The notes under the pieces: model-generated
Told to the model about the DNA's origin: nothing
The model's input: only the letters and a program-made list of their open reading frames with translations
Databases searched by the model: none
Shown here: piece after piece, positions 1-7,154 of the stretch
Layout of the letters: each line of letters opens with the position of its first letter
How positions within the stretch are numbered: the first letter of the stretch is position 1
Made by a program: the position numbers and the translations under genes
Source: Bacteroidales bacterium UBA3709
GTDB taxonomy: Bacteria; Bacteroidota; Bacteroidia; Bacteroidales; UBA932
Length of the DNA stretch: 16,898 nucleotides
Assembly (NCBI GenBank): GCA_002372015.1
Contig: DFIA01000055.1
Location: 339 to 17,236, forward strand
Reading direction: 5' to 3'

Positions 1-82
1 TCTTTACAGGCTTCTTGGCTGCTACTTTTTTAACAGGAGCCTTTGCTACTGCCTTTTTTGGAGTCGCTTTCTTTGGTGCCAT
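1..82 (-). CDS. Lys/Ala-rich protein, 5' end only (possible DksA/TraR-type zinc-finger protein)
   Basis: Only the first 27 codons are in the window; the gene runs off the left edge. The ATG is at 82-80, and the visible residues begin MAPKKATPKKAVAKAPVKK and continue with Lys, Ala, Pro and Val only. Such low-complexity basic tails occur at the ends of nucleic-acid-binding proteins. It starts 22 bp after the ileS stop on the same strand, so it is probably co-transcribed. In Bacteroidales, ileS is often followed by a DksA/TraR C4 zinc-finger gene and then lspA, which suggests that identity, but the diagnostic zinc-finger part is outside the window. A histone H1-like protein is an alternative. 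The reading frame is clear; the function is a guess from gene order. Confidence 0.5.
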   Translation of the reverse strand, partial: MAPKKATPKKAVAKAPVKKVAAKKPVK

Positions 83-104
83 AATCATATCTTTTTATTA
101 ATTA

Positions 105-3100
105 TTATTTTATTATCTTTATTTTAAGCGAATTATCTTCCCACTCTGCTTCCGCCGCACCTTCCAACATCGGAGAAGATGCATCTGCTAACGATATCTG
201 GTTTGCTAAGGTCTGAGCACAAACATAAGCGGAGAAATTATTTTCTCCCTCCAATGCTTCCACCACATCTTTCTTATTTTCAACAGTTACAGAAATTCGA
301 TCTGTAACCTCTAATCCAGATTCTTTTCTCAAATTCTGAATCCTATTAACAAGTTCTCTGGCTGTACCTTCTCTGCGTAATGTCTCAGAAATCTGAATAT
401 CCAGAGCCACAGTAAGCCCCCCTTCTGTAGCCACAAGCCAACCCGGCATATCTTCAGACGATATCTCATAATCTCCATTTTGAAGCACAACATCGCCGCT
501 GGTAAGATGTATTGTGTACTCACAACTACGCTCAATCTCCGCTATATCCTTTTGGGTAAAGTTAGCAAAAGCAGATGATATTTCTTTCATCTGTTTTCCA
601 TATTTTTTCCCCAATATCTTGAACATAGGCTTTATCTTCTTTGTTATTAGGCCTTCTGTATCTGTTATGTATTCTATGTGCTTAACATTTACTTCACTAA
701 GAATAATACTCTGTACCTTAACCAATTGCTCCTGAAGTTTTGGTTCTATTATAGGAATCATAAGTTTAGATAGCGGCTGACGAACCTTGATATTAACTTT
801 CCTCCTAAGAGCCAACACCATAGAGGTTGCTTTCTGTGCCAGCGCCATTCTCTCCTCCAAATCTTTATTTATAAGACTCAGATTCTCTTGTGGCATAAGC
901 ACCGCATGAACAGTAGTTTCGCTATGGCGTCCAGACACTGCATTCAAATCCAAGAAAAGACGCTCCATATAAAATGGAGCAATAGGTGCTGCCAGTATGG
1001 CAACTGTTTCCAAACAAGAGTAAAGTGTCTGATATGCAGCCAATTTATCTGCATTCATAGTACCACCCCAGAATCTCTTACGGTTGAGCCTTACATACCA
1101 ATTACTCAGATGGTCGCAGACAAATTCCTGCAGCATACGCCCTGCCGTTGTAACATCGTAATTATTATAGCAGTTTTTTACATCTTTTATAAGAGAATTC
1201 AAATACGAAATTATCCACTGATCTATTTCTGGGCGCTCATGTACAGGAACTTCTGCAGCACGGGCATCAAACTTATCTACATTGCCATAAAGAGCAAAAA
1301 ACGAATATGTGTTGTAAAGGGTTCCAAAGAACTTACGCTTTACTTCATCTACTCCTAATTCGTCGAATTTAAGATTATCCCAAGGCTGGGCATTGGTAAG
1401 CATATACCACCTAAGAGCATCCGGACCATATTTGTTCAACTGCTCAAACGGATCTACGGCATTACCAAGCCTCTTGCTCATTTTTTCCCCTTTTTTATCT
1501 AACACCAACCCATTAGAAACCACTGTTTTAAAAGCAGGAGTATGAGAAACCATTGTATGTATCGCATGGAGTGTATAGAACCAACCACGTGTCTGATCTA
1601 CTCCCTCTGCTATAAAGTCTGCCGTTTGACCAAACTCCGGCGTACCAACAGCTTTCAGCCACTCTTGAGCGTACGGCATGGCTCCCGAATCAAACCACAC
1701 ATCTATCAAATCACTTTCTCTATACATAGGCTTACCACTTGCACTAACAAGCACTATAGCATCTATATATGGTTTGTGAATATCTATACGATTGTAGTTT
1801 TCATTGCTATAATCGTTTGGTTCAAAGCCTTTATCTTTAAGTATATTGCTCTGCATCACACCGGCAGCTACAGCTTTTTCTATTTCGTTATAAAGCTCTG
1901 CTACACTACCTATGCACTTTTCTTCTTTCTTGTCTTCTGTTCTCCAAATAGGAAGAGGAGTACCCCAATATCTGCTTCTGGAAAGATTCCAATCCTGAAG
2001 GTTCTCTAACCATTTACCAAATCTGCCTGTTCCGGTATTTTCCGGCTTCCAGCATATTTGCTTATTAAGTTCTATCATTTCATCGCGCACAGCAGTTGTT
2101 TTTATAAACCAACTGTCTAACGGATAATAAAGCACCGGTTTATCTGTTCTCCAGCAATGTGGATACGAGTGCACATGCTTTTCTACTTTAAAAGCCTTGC
2201 CCTCTTGCTTCATCTGAACACAAATATCAACATCCAATGTCTGTGCATCGGCTGCCAAAGAAGAGTCGTAAGCGTTCTTTACATATCTCCCCGCAAACTT
2301 ATGATACCCCTCTTTAACTCTCTCTCTAACAAATTCTTCGTCAAGATCTTCTACTCTAAAAAATCTTCCCGTCCTATCTACCATAGGTCTCCAGACTCCT
2401 TCTTTGTCTTTGAGTGTAAAAGGGGCTATATTATTCTGCTTGCCCACACGGTCGTCGTCGGCACCAAAAGTTGGCGCTATATGAACAATACCGGTACCCT
2501 CATCGGTAGAGACAAAATCGCCGCATATTACTCGCATTGTATTTTCTTCCGGTTCTATCCACGGCAAAAGCTGACAATACCTAACCCCCTCAAGCATAGC
2601 ACCCTTAAAGCTATCTATCACCCTATAAGGCACAAGTTTATCGCCGAGGCTATAGTCTGTAAGAGGAATATCTGCTGCCTTTGGGTTAAAGTTACTTGCA
2701 AGCAGTTCTTTTGCAACAATATATACGGCAGGCTTTCCAGAATAAGGATTGAAAGAAGCTACTCTAACATATTCAATATTAGGGCCCACACAGAGAGCTA
2801 CATTAGACGGAAGTGTCCACGGAGTTGTGGTCCACGCTATAAAGAAAAGTTCTCCCTCAGAGAGCGTATTTCCCTCGGCTGCTATGCCTTCTACGTTTAC
2901 ACCCTCAAACAAGAAAGCACTTCTGCCGTCTTTTCTCACCTGAAACTGTACGGTTGCAGTAGTATCTTTTACATCTCTGTAGCAACCGGGTTGATTAAGT
3001 TCGTGAGAACTAAGACCGGTTCCAGCGGCCGGAGAATAAGGTTGTATGGTATAACCCTTATACAACAAACCCTTATTGTACAAATCTTTAAGCAAGTACC

Positions 3101-3578
3101 ACAGAGTTTCTATATACCGATTGTCGTATGTTATATATGGGTTCTCCATATCTACCCAATAACCTATCTGCTCCGTTAAAGCCTCCCATTCAGAGGTGTA
3201 CTTCATAACCTCTCTCCTGCAAGCCTCATTATATTCTTCTACAGAAATTTTCTTCCCGATATCTTCTTTGGTAATGCCGAGTAATTTTTCTACACCTAAT
3301 TCCACTGGAAGACCATGAGTATCCCAACCAGCCTTGCGGTTCACAAGAAAACCCATTTGAGTCTTATAACGGCAGTAAGCATCCTTAATACTTCTGGCCA
3401 TAACATGATGTATTCCAGGCTTACCATTGGCAGAGGGCGGACCTTCAAAGAAAACAAACTTTGGAGCCCCCTCTCTTATCTTCATAATATTTTCAAAACA
3501 TTTTTCGTGTTTCCACTTTTGAAGAACCTGCATTGCAAGTTCCACTGGATCGAATTTCTTGTACTCTGCAAAACCCAT
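105..3578 (-). CDS. ileS: isoleucyl-tRNA synthetase (IleRS, type 2-like)
   Basis: The product (1157 aa) charges tRNA-Ile with isoleucine in the cytoplasm. It is a class I synthetase: the nucleotide-binding start is at about residues 44-62, with WDTHGLPVE at 85-93. The CP1 editing insertion carries the Thr-rich WTTTPWTLPSN peptide near residue 250, the KMSKR loop is at 699-703 (M700), and the anticodon-binding and C-terminal regions follow. The length and the long C-terminal part fit the IleRS2 group better than the roughly 940-residue E. coli type. Unusually, the HIGH signature reads GIHH at residues 55-58, so its first and third positions are exchanged. The start at 3578 gives the expected N-terminus and lies behind a strong promoter. 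The identity is very secure; the type 2 assignment is from memory of the family. Confidence 0.97.
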   Translation of the reverse strand: MGFAEYKKFDPVELAMQVLQKWKHEKCFENIMKIREGAPKFVFFEGPPSANGKPGIHHVMARSIKDAYCRYKTQMGFLVNRKAGWDTHGLPVELGVEKLLGITKEDIGKKISVEEYNEACRREVMKYTSEWEALTEQIGYWVDMENPYITYDNRYIETLWYLLKDLYNKGLLYKGYTIQPYSPAAGTGLSSHELNQPGCYRDVKDTTATVQFQVRKDGRSAFLFEGVNVEGIAAEGNTLSEGELFFIAWTTTPWTLPSNVALCVGPNIEYVRVASFNPYSGKPAVYIVAKELLASNFNPKAADIPLTDYSLGDKLVPYRVIDSFKGAMLEGVRYCQLLPWIEPEENTMRVICGDFVSTDEGTGIVHIAPTFGADDDRVGKQNNIAPFTLKDKEGVWRPMVDRTGRFFRVEDLDEEFVRERVKEGYHKFAGRYVKNAYDSSLAADAQTLDVDICVQMKQEGKAFKVEKHVHSYPHCWRTDKPVLYYPLDSWFIKTTAVRDEMIELNKQICWKPENTGTGRFGKWLENLQDWNLSRSRYWGTPLPIWRTEDKKEEKCIGSVAELYNEIEKAVAAGVMQSNILKDKGFEPNDYSNENYNRIDIHKPYIDAIVLVSASGKPMYRESDLIDVWFDSGAMPYAQEWLKAVGTPEFGQTADFIAEGVDQTRGWFYTLHAIHTMVSHTPAFKTVVSNGLVLDKKGEKMSKRLGNAVDPFEQLNKYGPDALRWYMLTNAQPWDNLKFDELGVDEVKRKFFGTLYNTYSFFALYGNVDKFDARAAEVPVHERPEIDQWIISYLNSLIKDVKNCYNNYDVTTAGRMLQEFVCDHLSNWYVRLNRKRFWGGTMNADKLAAYQTLYSCLETVAILAAPIAPFYMERLFLDLNAVSGRHSETTVHAVLMPQENLSLINKDLEERMALAQKATSMVLALRRKVNIKVRQPLSKLMIPIIEPKLQEQLVKVQSIILSEVNVKHIEYITDTEGLITKKIKPMFKILGKKYGKQMKEISSAFANFTQKDIAEIERSCEYTIHLTSGDVVLQNGDYEISSEDMPGWLVATEGGLTVALDIQISETLRREGTARELVNRIQNLRKESGLEVTDRISVTVENKKDVVEALEGENNFSAYVCAQTLANQISLADASSPMLEGAAEAEWEDNSLKIKIIK

Positions 3579-3606
3579 AGTAAATCTATACTGCTGTGTT
3601 GAGCCG

Positions 3607-3638
3607 CAAATTTAGTCGTTTTAATTTATCTGTGCAAA
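3607..3638 (-). promoter_or_regulatory. ileS promoter (Bacteroidetes -33/-7 type)
   Basis: Read on the minus strand, TTTG (3638-3635) is followed after 20 bp by TAAATTTG (3614-3607). This matches both boxes of the Bacteroidetes primary sigma consensus (TTTG, 19-21 bp, TAnnTTTG). It lies 29 bp before the ileS start, on the right strand, giving a short leader with no T-box-like structure. The match is seen directly; activity is inferred. Confidence 0.75.
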
Positions 3639-3723
3639 CACTGTTTTCGAGCAATTTTTCAAATACGGCAACACAACAAAAAAGTGTTCTAAGAAGATTT
3701 AAAAACAACAATAGTATGAAGTA

Positions 3724-3753
3724 TTGCACCTCAACAGAAAACAATTATTTTTG
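3724..3753 (+). promoter_or_regulatory. promoter of the CvpA-family gene (Bacteroidetes -33/-7 type)
   Basis: TTG (3724-3726) and TATTTTTG (3746-3753) are separated by 19 bp, an exact match to the Bacteroidetes pattern. The start codon is at 3774, 20 bp past the -7 box. It is divergent from the ileS promoter, with about 85 bp between the two -33 boxes. Confidence 0.75.
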
Positions 3754-3773
3754 CAGAAACTAAACTTAATATC

Positions 3774-4283
3774 ATGAATTCTATTGTAGATATTGTTGTA
3801 ATCGGTATTCTTATAGCAGCTACCCTATGGGGGGCTTGGAAAGGTTTTATAATTCAATTGGTATCGCTATTAGGCTTGCTCGCAGGCATCTGGGCTGCAT
3901 CTAAGTTAACTGTTACCGTAGCAGATTGGTGCCGCACATACCTACCAGACGATGCCTCCGATTCTATAGTTAGGGCCGTAATTTTTGTATTGATTCTCAT
4001 ACTGGTTATTTTTATTTGCAGTTGGATAGGGAAAATCATAGACAAGGCCGTAAAACTCACAATCCTAAGCGGCATCAACCGTATTTTGGGAGCAGTATTC
4101 TGCCTGCTGAAAGTTGGCATTATTCTCATAGCACTCGCCTCACTAACCGGTAGCGTTATAACTGTAGCAGATATAGAACCACCTGCCGTGCTCAAACAAA
4201 GTTCTGCTTATGAGTATTTGAATTCAGTGGCCGACAACATTCTGCCTTTTATAAAAAATATGTTTACAAACCTAAAAGGATAG
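3774..4283 (+). CDS. CvpA-family integral membrane protein
   Basis: A 169-residue, very hydrophobic protein with about four membrane spans: roughly residues 5-20, 25-45, 62-85 and 100-125. It has the hallmark CvpA start, a short polar N-terminus, then a hydrophobic span running into GAWKGFIIQLVSLLG (about residues 21-35). In E. coli, CvpA was named for its need in colicin V production; the family is widespread and its molecular role is not settled. Here it is a single-gene unit with its own promoter and a strong terminator. It lies directly before a peptide-export cassette, but similar genes are common in ordinary Bacteroidales chromosomes, so the adjacency may be chance. The family call is confident; a functional link to the peptide locus is not supported. 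Confidence 0.88.
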   Translation: MNSIVDIVVIGILIAATLWGAWKGFIIQLVSLLGLLAGIWAASKLTVTVADWCRTYLPDDASDSIVRAVIFVLILILVIFICSWIGKIIDKAVKLTILSGINRILGAVFCLLKVGIILIALASLTGSVITVADIEPPAVLKQSSAYEYLNSVADNILPFIKNMFTNLKG

Positions 4284-4289
4284 TTTTAA

Positions 4290-4360
4290 GATAGGCTAAA
4301 CAAGAGAGCCCTGCCAGCAAGCTGCGCCGGCAGGGCTTTCTCTTTTGTTTAACGCCTATC
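4290..4360 (+). terminator. long hairpin terminator after the CvpA-family gene
   Basis: The left arm (4290-4315) and right arm (4329-4360) form 26 base pairs in blocks of 7, 7, 4 and 8, broken by three 2-nt bulges that are all on the right arm. The GC-rich core GCCCTGCC/GGCAGGGC (4308-4315/4329-4336) is followed by a T-rich run (4337-4350), as expected for a Rho-independent terminator on the plus strand. The left arm is A-rich, so it may also work in the other direction. Confidence 0.85.
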
Positions 4361-4460
4361 TTCCGCTTTATATGACACCCTTATTGTAAGTACAAGGAGT
4401 GAAGTTGCACTACGCCTACTGCGCTACCCAAAAGATTTGCACTTTAATACAATTCCAAAA

Positions 4461-4551
4461 TTGCTGCAGATAAATTTTACGGAATGGCTTTGAAAACCTC
4501 TCCCTTAGGCTCATTTTTGCTGCAGATACAACAATGGCGATGAAAAAGTAT
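4461..4551 (+). repeat. imperfect direct repeat around the start of the small membrane-protein gene
   Basis: TTGCTGCAGATA occurs exactly at 4461-4472 and again at 4517-4528, 56 bp apart. Each copy is followed by a start-like segment: ATGGCTTTGAAAA at 4484-4496 in the first and ATGGCGATGAAAA at 4534-4546 in the second. The second belongs to the real gene; the first opens a 19-codon reading frame only. The pattern suggests a decayed duplication of the gene's 5' end, or paired binding sites. Confidence 0.5.
4489..4519 (+). promoter_or_regulatory. promoter of the peptide-export cassette
   Basis: TTTG (4489-4492), a 19-bp spacer and CATTTTTG (4512-4519) match the Bacteroidetes pattern with one mismatch in the -7 box. 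It lies 14 bp before the start of the 59-residue gene, so the leader would be very short. No other convincing promoter was seen between here and 7343, so it probably drives all four genes of the cassette. Confidence 0.6.
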
Positions 4552-4713
4552 TATAAACAATCTAAGCAAAAACACAACTTTGGGAGCGAACTTCTGACAA
4601 GTCCTCAATGGCTGGTAATGAACATGGGCAGAAAGTCTGCCGTAGTATTCTTTGGGGCACTAATTCTTGCAATTTGTTTGTGCTTAATAACTTTAAGGGT
4701 AGTGCTATCATAA
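4534..4713 (+). CDS. small single-span membrane protein (59 aa), candidate immunity or accessory protein
   Basis: This short frame is read from ATG at 4534 (MAMKKYYKQSKQ...) to TAA at 4711-4713; an in-frame ATG at 4540 is an alternative start. I do not recognise the family. The first 35 residues are polar and basic, with Lys/Arg/His clustered at 4-14 and at 33-34. They are followed by one strongly hydrophobic span, about residues 35-57, ending in LRVVLS. The positive-inside rule predicts a cytoplasmic N-terminus with almost nothing outside the membrane. There is no double-glycine motif, so it is not an obvious export substrate. It has its own promoter and ends 13 bp before the exporter gene, so it is first in that transcript. 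Small membrane proteins next to bacteriocin exporters are often immunity proteins, but that role here is inference from position only. Confidence 0.65.
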   Translation: MAMKKYYKQSKQKHNFGSELLTSPQWLVMNMGRKSAVVFFGALILAICLCLITLRVVLS

Positions 4714-4726
4714 TTCCACTCAGAAT

Positions 4727-6874
4727 ATGGGAAAGGTTGTGCATATAAGACAAACTGATTCATACGATTGTGGGGCGGCTTGCCTTGCGGCAGTAGCGGC
4801 CTGGTGGGGAATAAACCTTCCTCTCAGTTCCATCAGGAGATACTGTGGCTGCTCAAAAGATGGCGTTACTATTAGAGGTTTAGCAGATGGGGCTGAAGCC
4901 ATTGGCCTATCGGCTAAAGCACTTAAAGCAGATTTAAAGGCTCAGGATAATACAGCAGAAAAAATATCTAAACTATTTGCTCTAAAAGGAGCGAATGGGC
5001 CTGTAATAGCTCATATCATTAACGAAGAAGGTATGCTGCACTATGTTGTGATACATAAGATTTCTACAAGATATTTGAAAGTTATGGATCCTGCCAGAGA
5101 TGGAATAAGGAGGGTGAATATTAGAGATTTTGCCGAGAGGTGGAGTGGATATATCATACTGATTTCTAAGGGAGATGGATATTGCAGAGTTGAGAAGAAA
5201 GAGGGAAGATGGGTTAGAATTCTAAGGCTGATGGCTCTATATCGCAAGGAAATTTGCTTTGCTCTGGCAGGCTCCATTGTTCTTTCTGCTGTAGGAATAT
5301 GCAACTCCCTACTATTGCAGATGTTAATAGATAATGTTCTGCCTGCCTCAGATAAAAGCCTTTTGCTTGGCATAGGAGCCATAATTTTAACTTTTATACC
5401 ATTATCTCTTCTAATTGGATATTTTAGAGATTTATACCTGATTCAAGCTGGGGTAAAAACAGACACAGCTCTCATAATAGGCTTTATGAAAAGAATAATG
5501 CGTATGGATGAGAGTTTTTTCAGAGACTACTCTAAGGGAGAATTAGAAAGCAGGCTTTCAGATACTTACAAAATAAGAGCCTTTATCACAGGGGGAATAG
5601 TGTCTGCCGTAGTCTGCATTTGCACCATTGTAGCCGTATCTGTTCTTATGTTCAGCTTCTATTCTTCCTTAGCCATAGTACTTTTAACTTGCCTGCCCGT
5701 TTACATGCTATTGTTTTTGATAGCAGATCGAATCAACCGCCGCCTCAGTCGCAAAGTAATGAGTGCCGCAGCTACTTTTGAAAACGATGTAATTGACTGT
5801 ATAGAAGGGCAAAGTGCCATTAGGCAATTTGGAACAGACCCTTCTTTGCTAAATTTCAATACAAGCTTTACCCTACTTGCACACAATAGCTACAAGGCAG
5901 GTAAATTCTCCGCAATTGTAGGAGGAATAGGAAATGGTATTTCACAAGTCATAATGGCATGTATAATCATAATAGGAGGAGCGGGAGTATTAACAGGCAG
6001 GTTGTCTTTAGGGGAATTGGTATCGTTCTACACCCTAAGTGCCTTTTTTATTGCTCCAATGAATTCTCTTGTTCAAGTAGATTCGCTAATGAACGATGCT
6101 TTGGTGGCATCAGATAGAATCTACGATATTACCTCATCATACATTTCTGTTTACAACAGTAAACAAGTTTGCGATTTGGTAACAATTTCTTCTTCCGACA
6201 CTTATATTTTAGAACTGCAACAAGTGCATTTCCGATATCGGGGAGGTATGAATCTGATAGAAAATTTGAGCCATAGCTTTTATCCCGGAACCATTACTGG
6301 TATATGTGGACCAAATGGATGCGGTAAAAGTACCCTTGCAGCCTTACTTACAAAAGATTATATTCCACATAAGGGGAAAATAACATACGGTGGCATTGAC
6401 ATCACTCTACTCGATTCTCGCTTCTGGAGGGGCGTTCTGTCTGTAGTTCCTCAAAGTTCTCACCTATTCAATGCCACCATCTTAGACAATATTACCATGT
6501 CTTTAGGCACCAAGGAGTTTTCCTTTATAGACAAAACTATAATAGACAAGGTTACTGAATGTTGCATTTTAGCTGGTATGCAAAATATGCTGCAACGATT
6601 GGAGCACGGAATTTTTACATCTGTAGGACAAGGCAAGGCTTTTCTCTCAGGTGGAGAAAGACAAATGATTCTGATTGCCCGCATGCTCTATGCAAATCCA
6701 AAAATTATTGTATTTGACGAAACTTCCGCAAACATGGATTCAAATTCTAAAGATACTCTAAAACAACTTATAAATACCTTAAAACACGATAACAAGTGCG
6801 TTATTATAATAACTCACGATAAGCAAATGTTAGATATATGCGATGATACTATAAAATTGACTGGCCGGTCATAA
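4727..6874 (+). CDS. C39-peptidase ABC exporter (bacteriocin/double-glycine peptide transporter)
   Basis: The 715-residue product belongs to the family that trims leader peptides after Gly-Gly in the cytoplasm and exports the core across the inner membrane. The C39 domain fills residues 1-150: Q9, catalytic C15 in DCGAACL, H105 in LHYVVIH and D121 in MDPARDG. About six membrane spans lie between 175 and 455. The ATPase domain has Walker A GPNGCGKST at 528-536, the Q-loop in VVPQSS, signature LSGGERQ at 640-646, Walker B IIVFDE with D664 and E665, and the switch His in IITHD. Every catalytic residue checked is present, so both protease and pump should be active. The length is typical of the family. 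The two downstream genes encode double-glycine peptides, its likely substrates. The start at 4727 places the C39 glutamine at the usual distance from the N-terminus. Confidence 0.96.
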   Translation: MGKVVHIRQTDSYDCGAACLAAVAAWWGINLPLSSIRRYCGCSKDGVTIRGLADGAEAIGLSAKALKADLKAQDNTAEKISKLFALKGANGPVIAHIINEEGMLHYVVIHKISTRYLKVMDPARDGIRRVNIRDFAERWSGYIILISKGDGYCRVEKKEGRWVRILRLMALYRKEICFALAGSIVLSAVGICNSLLLQMLIDNVLPASDKSLLLGIGAIILTFIPLSLLIGYFRDLYLIQAGVKTDTALIIGFMKRIMRMDESFFRDYSKGELESRLSDTYKIRAFITGGIVSAVVCICTIVAVSVLMFSFYSSLAIVLLTCLPVYMLLFLIADRINRRLSRKVMSAAATFENDVIDCIEGQSAIRQFGTDPSLLNFNTSFTLLAHNSYKAGKFSAIVGGIGNGISQVIMACIIIIGGAGVLTGRLSLGELVSFYTLSAFFIAPMNSLVQVDSLMNDALVASDRIYDITSSYISVYNSKQVCDLVTISSSDTYILELQQVHFRYRGGMNLIENLSHSFYPGTITGICGPNGCGKSTLAALLTKDYIPHKGKITYGGIDITLLDSRFWRGVLSVVPQSSHLFNATILDNITMSLGTKEFSFIDKTIIDKVTECCILAGMQNMLQRLEHGIFTSVGQGKAFLSGGERQMILIARMLYANPKIIVFDETSANMDSNSKDTLKQLINTLKHDNKCVIIITHDKQMLDICDDTIKLTGRS

Positions 6875-6902
6875 GGCGGAAACCGGCGCGCCTAACTGCC
6901 GG
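6863..6902 (+). other. overlapping GC-rich hairpin arms between exporter and first peptide gene
   Basis: Three GC-rich arms lie across the exporter stop codon (6872-6874). GCCGGT (6864-6869) can pair with ACCGGC (6882-6887). Alternatively CCGGC (6883-6887) can pair with GCCGG (6898-6902). The pairings share the middle arm and exclude each other. No T-run follows, so this is not a plain terminator. It could set the ratio of peptide to exporter message, but the stems are only 5-6 bp. Confidence 0.3.
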
Positions 6903-6929
6903 AGTACTTAACCAATACGAAGTAATATT

Positions 6930-7142
6930 ATGAACGAAAACAAACTTATGATGGAGGGATTTGTTGAACTGAGAACAGAAGAATTCTCCATCTGTGGGGG
7001 GATAAAACCCGACACCATTAGAAAAATTGCTAAATGTATTGCAATTATTATGGAATTTCTGAGCTCCTACGGAGAAGACTTCATGAAGGGCTACAGAAAG
7101 GGGCTTGAGGGCCAGCCGCTTCTCAAATCGAGTTTAAGATAA
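6930..7142 (+). CDS. double-glycine leader peptide precursor 1 (putative secreted peptide or bacteriocin)
   Basis: The 70-residue product has a 24-residue leader ending in FSICGG and a 46-residue core beginning IKPDTIRK. The leader fits the consensus for C39 exporters: Glu at -8, hydrophobic Ile at -4 and Gly-Gly at -2/-1. A Cys occupies -3. The core has a net charge of about +4, a hydrophobic helix-like stretch KCIAIIMEFL and a GxxxG motif (GYRKG) in its second half. It has a single core cysteine, so no internal disulfide is possible. ATGs at residues 7 and 8 are alternative starts; starting there makes the leader nearly the same length as that of the next peptide. It lies 55 bp after the exporter and 12 bp before peptide 2, on the same transcript. 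Killing, signalling or another role cannot be read from sequence. Confidence 0.8.
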   Translation: MNENKLMMEGFVELRTEEFSICGGIKPDTIRKIAKCIAIIMEFLSSYGEDFMKGYRKGLEGQPLLKSSLR

Positions 7143-7154
7143 ATTTTGAGCGGT

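Noticed and set aside
2157..3179. A 340-codon open frame on the plus strand inside ileS, plus other long frames opposite it (for example 888-1358 and 1542-2009)
   Set aside because: They are antisense to a certain gene, have Cys/His/Arg/Tyr-rich unfold-like composition, and match no family.
3774..4283. The CvpA-family gene as part of the peptide cassette because of the colicin V connection
   Set aside because: It has its own promoter and a strong terminator, and the family is widespread in genomes without bacteriocins.
4484..4543. A 19-codon frame (MALKTSPLGSFLL...) overlapping the start of the 59-aa gene
   Set aside because: It begins upstream of the predicted transcription start and looks like the residue of a duplicated start region rather than a gene.
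7146..7154. TTG start for peptide precursor 2, adding MSG
   Set aside because: The ATG at 7155 gives a leader aligned with that of peptide 1; the extra residues have no counterpart.
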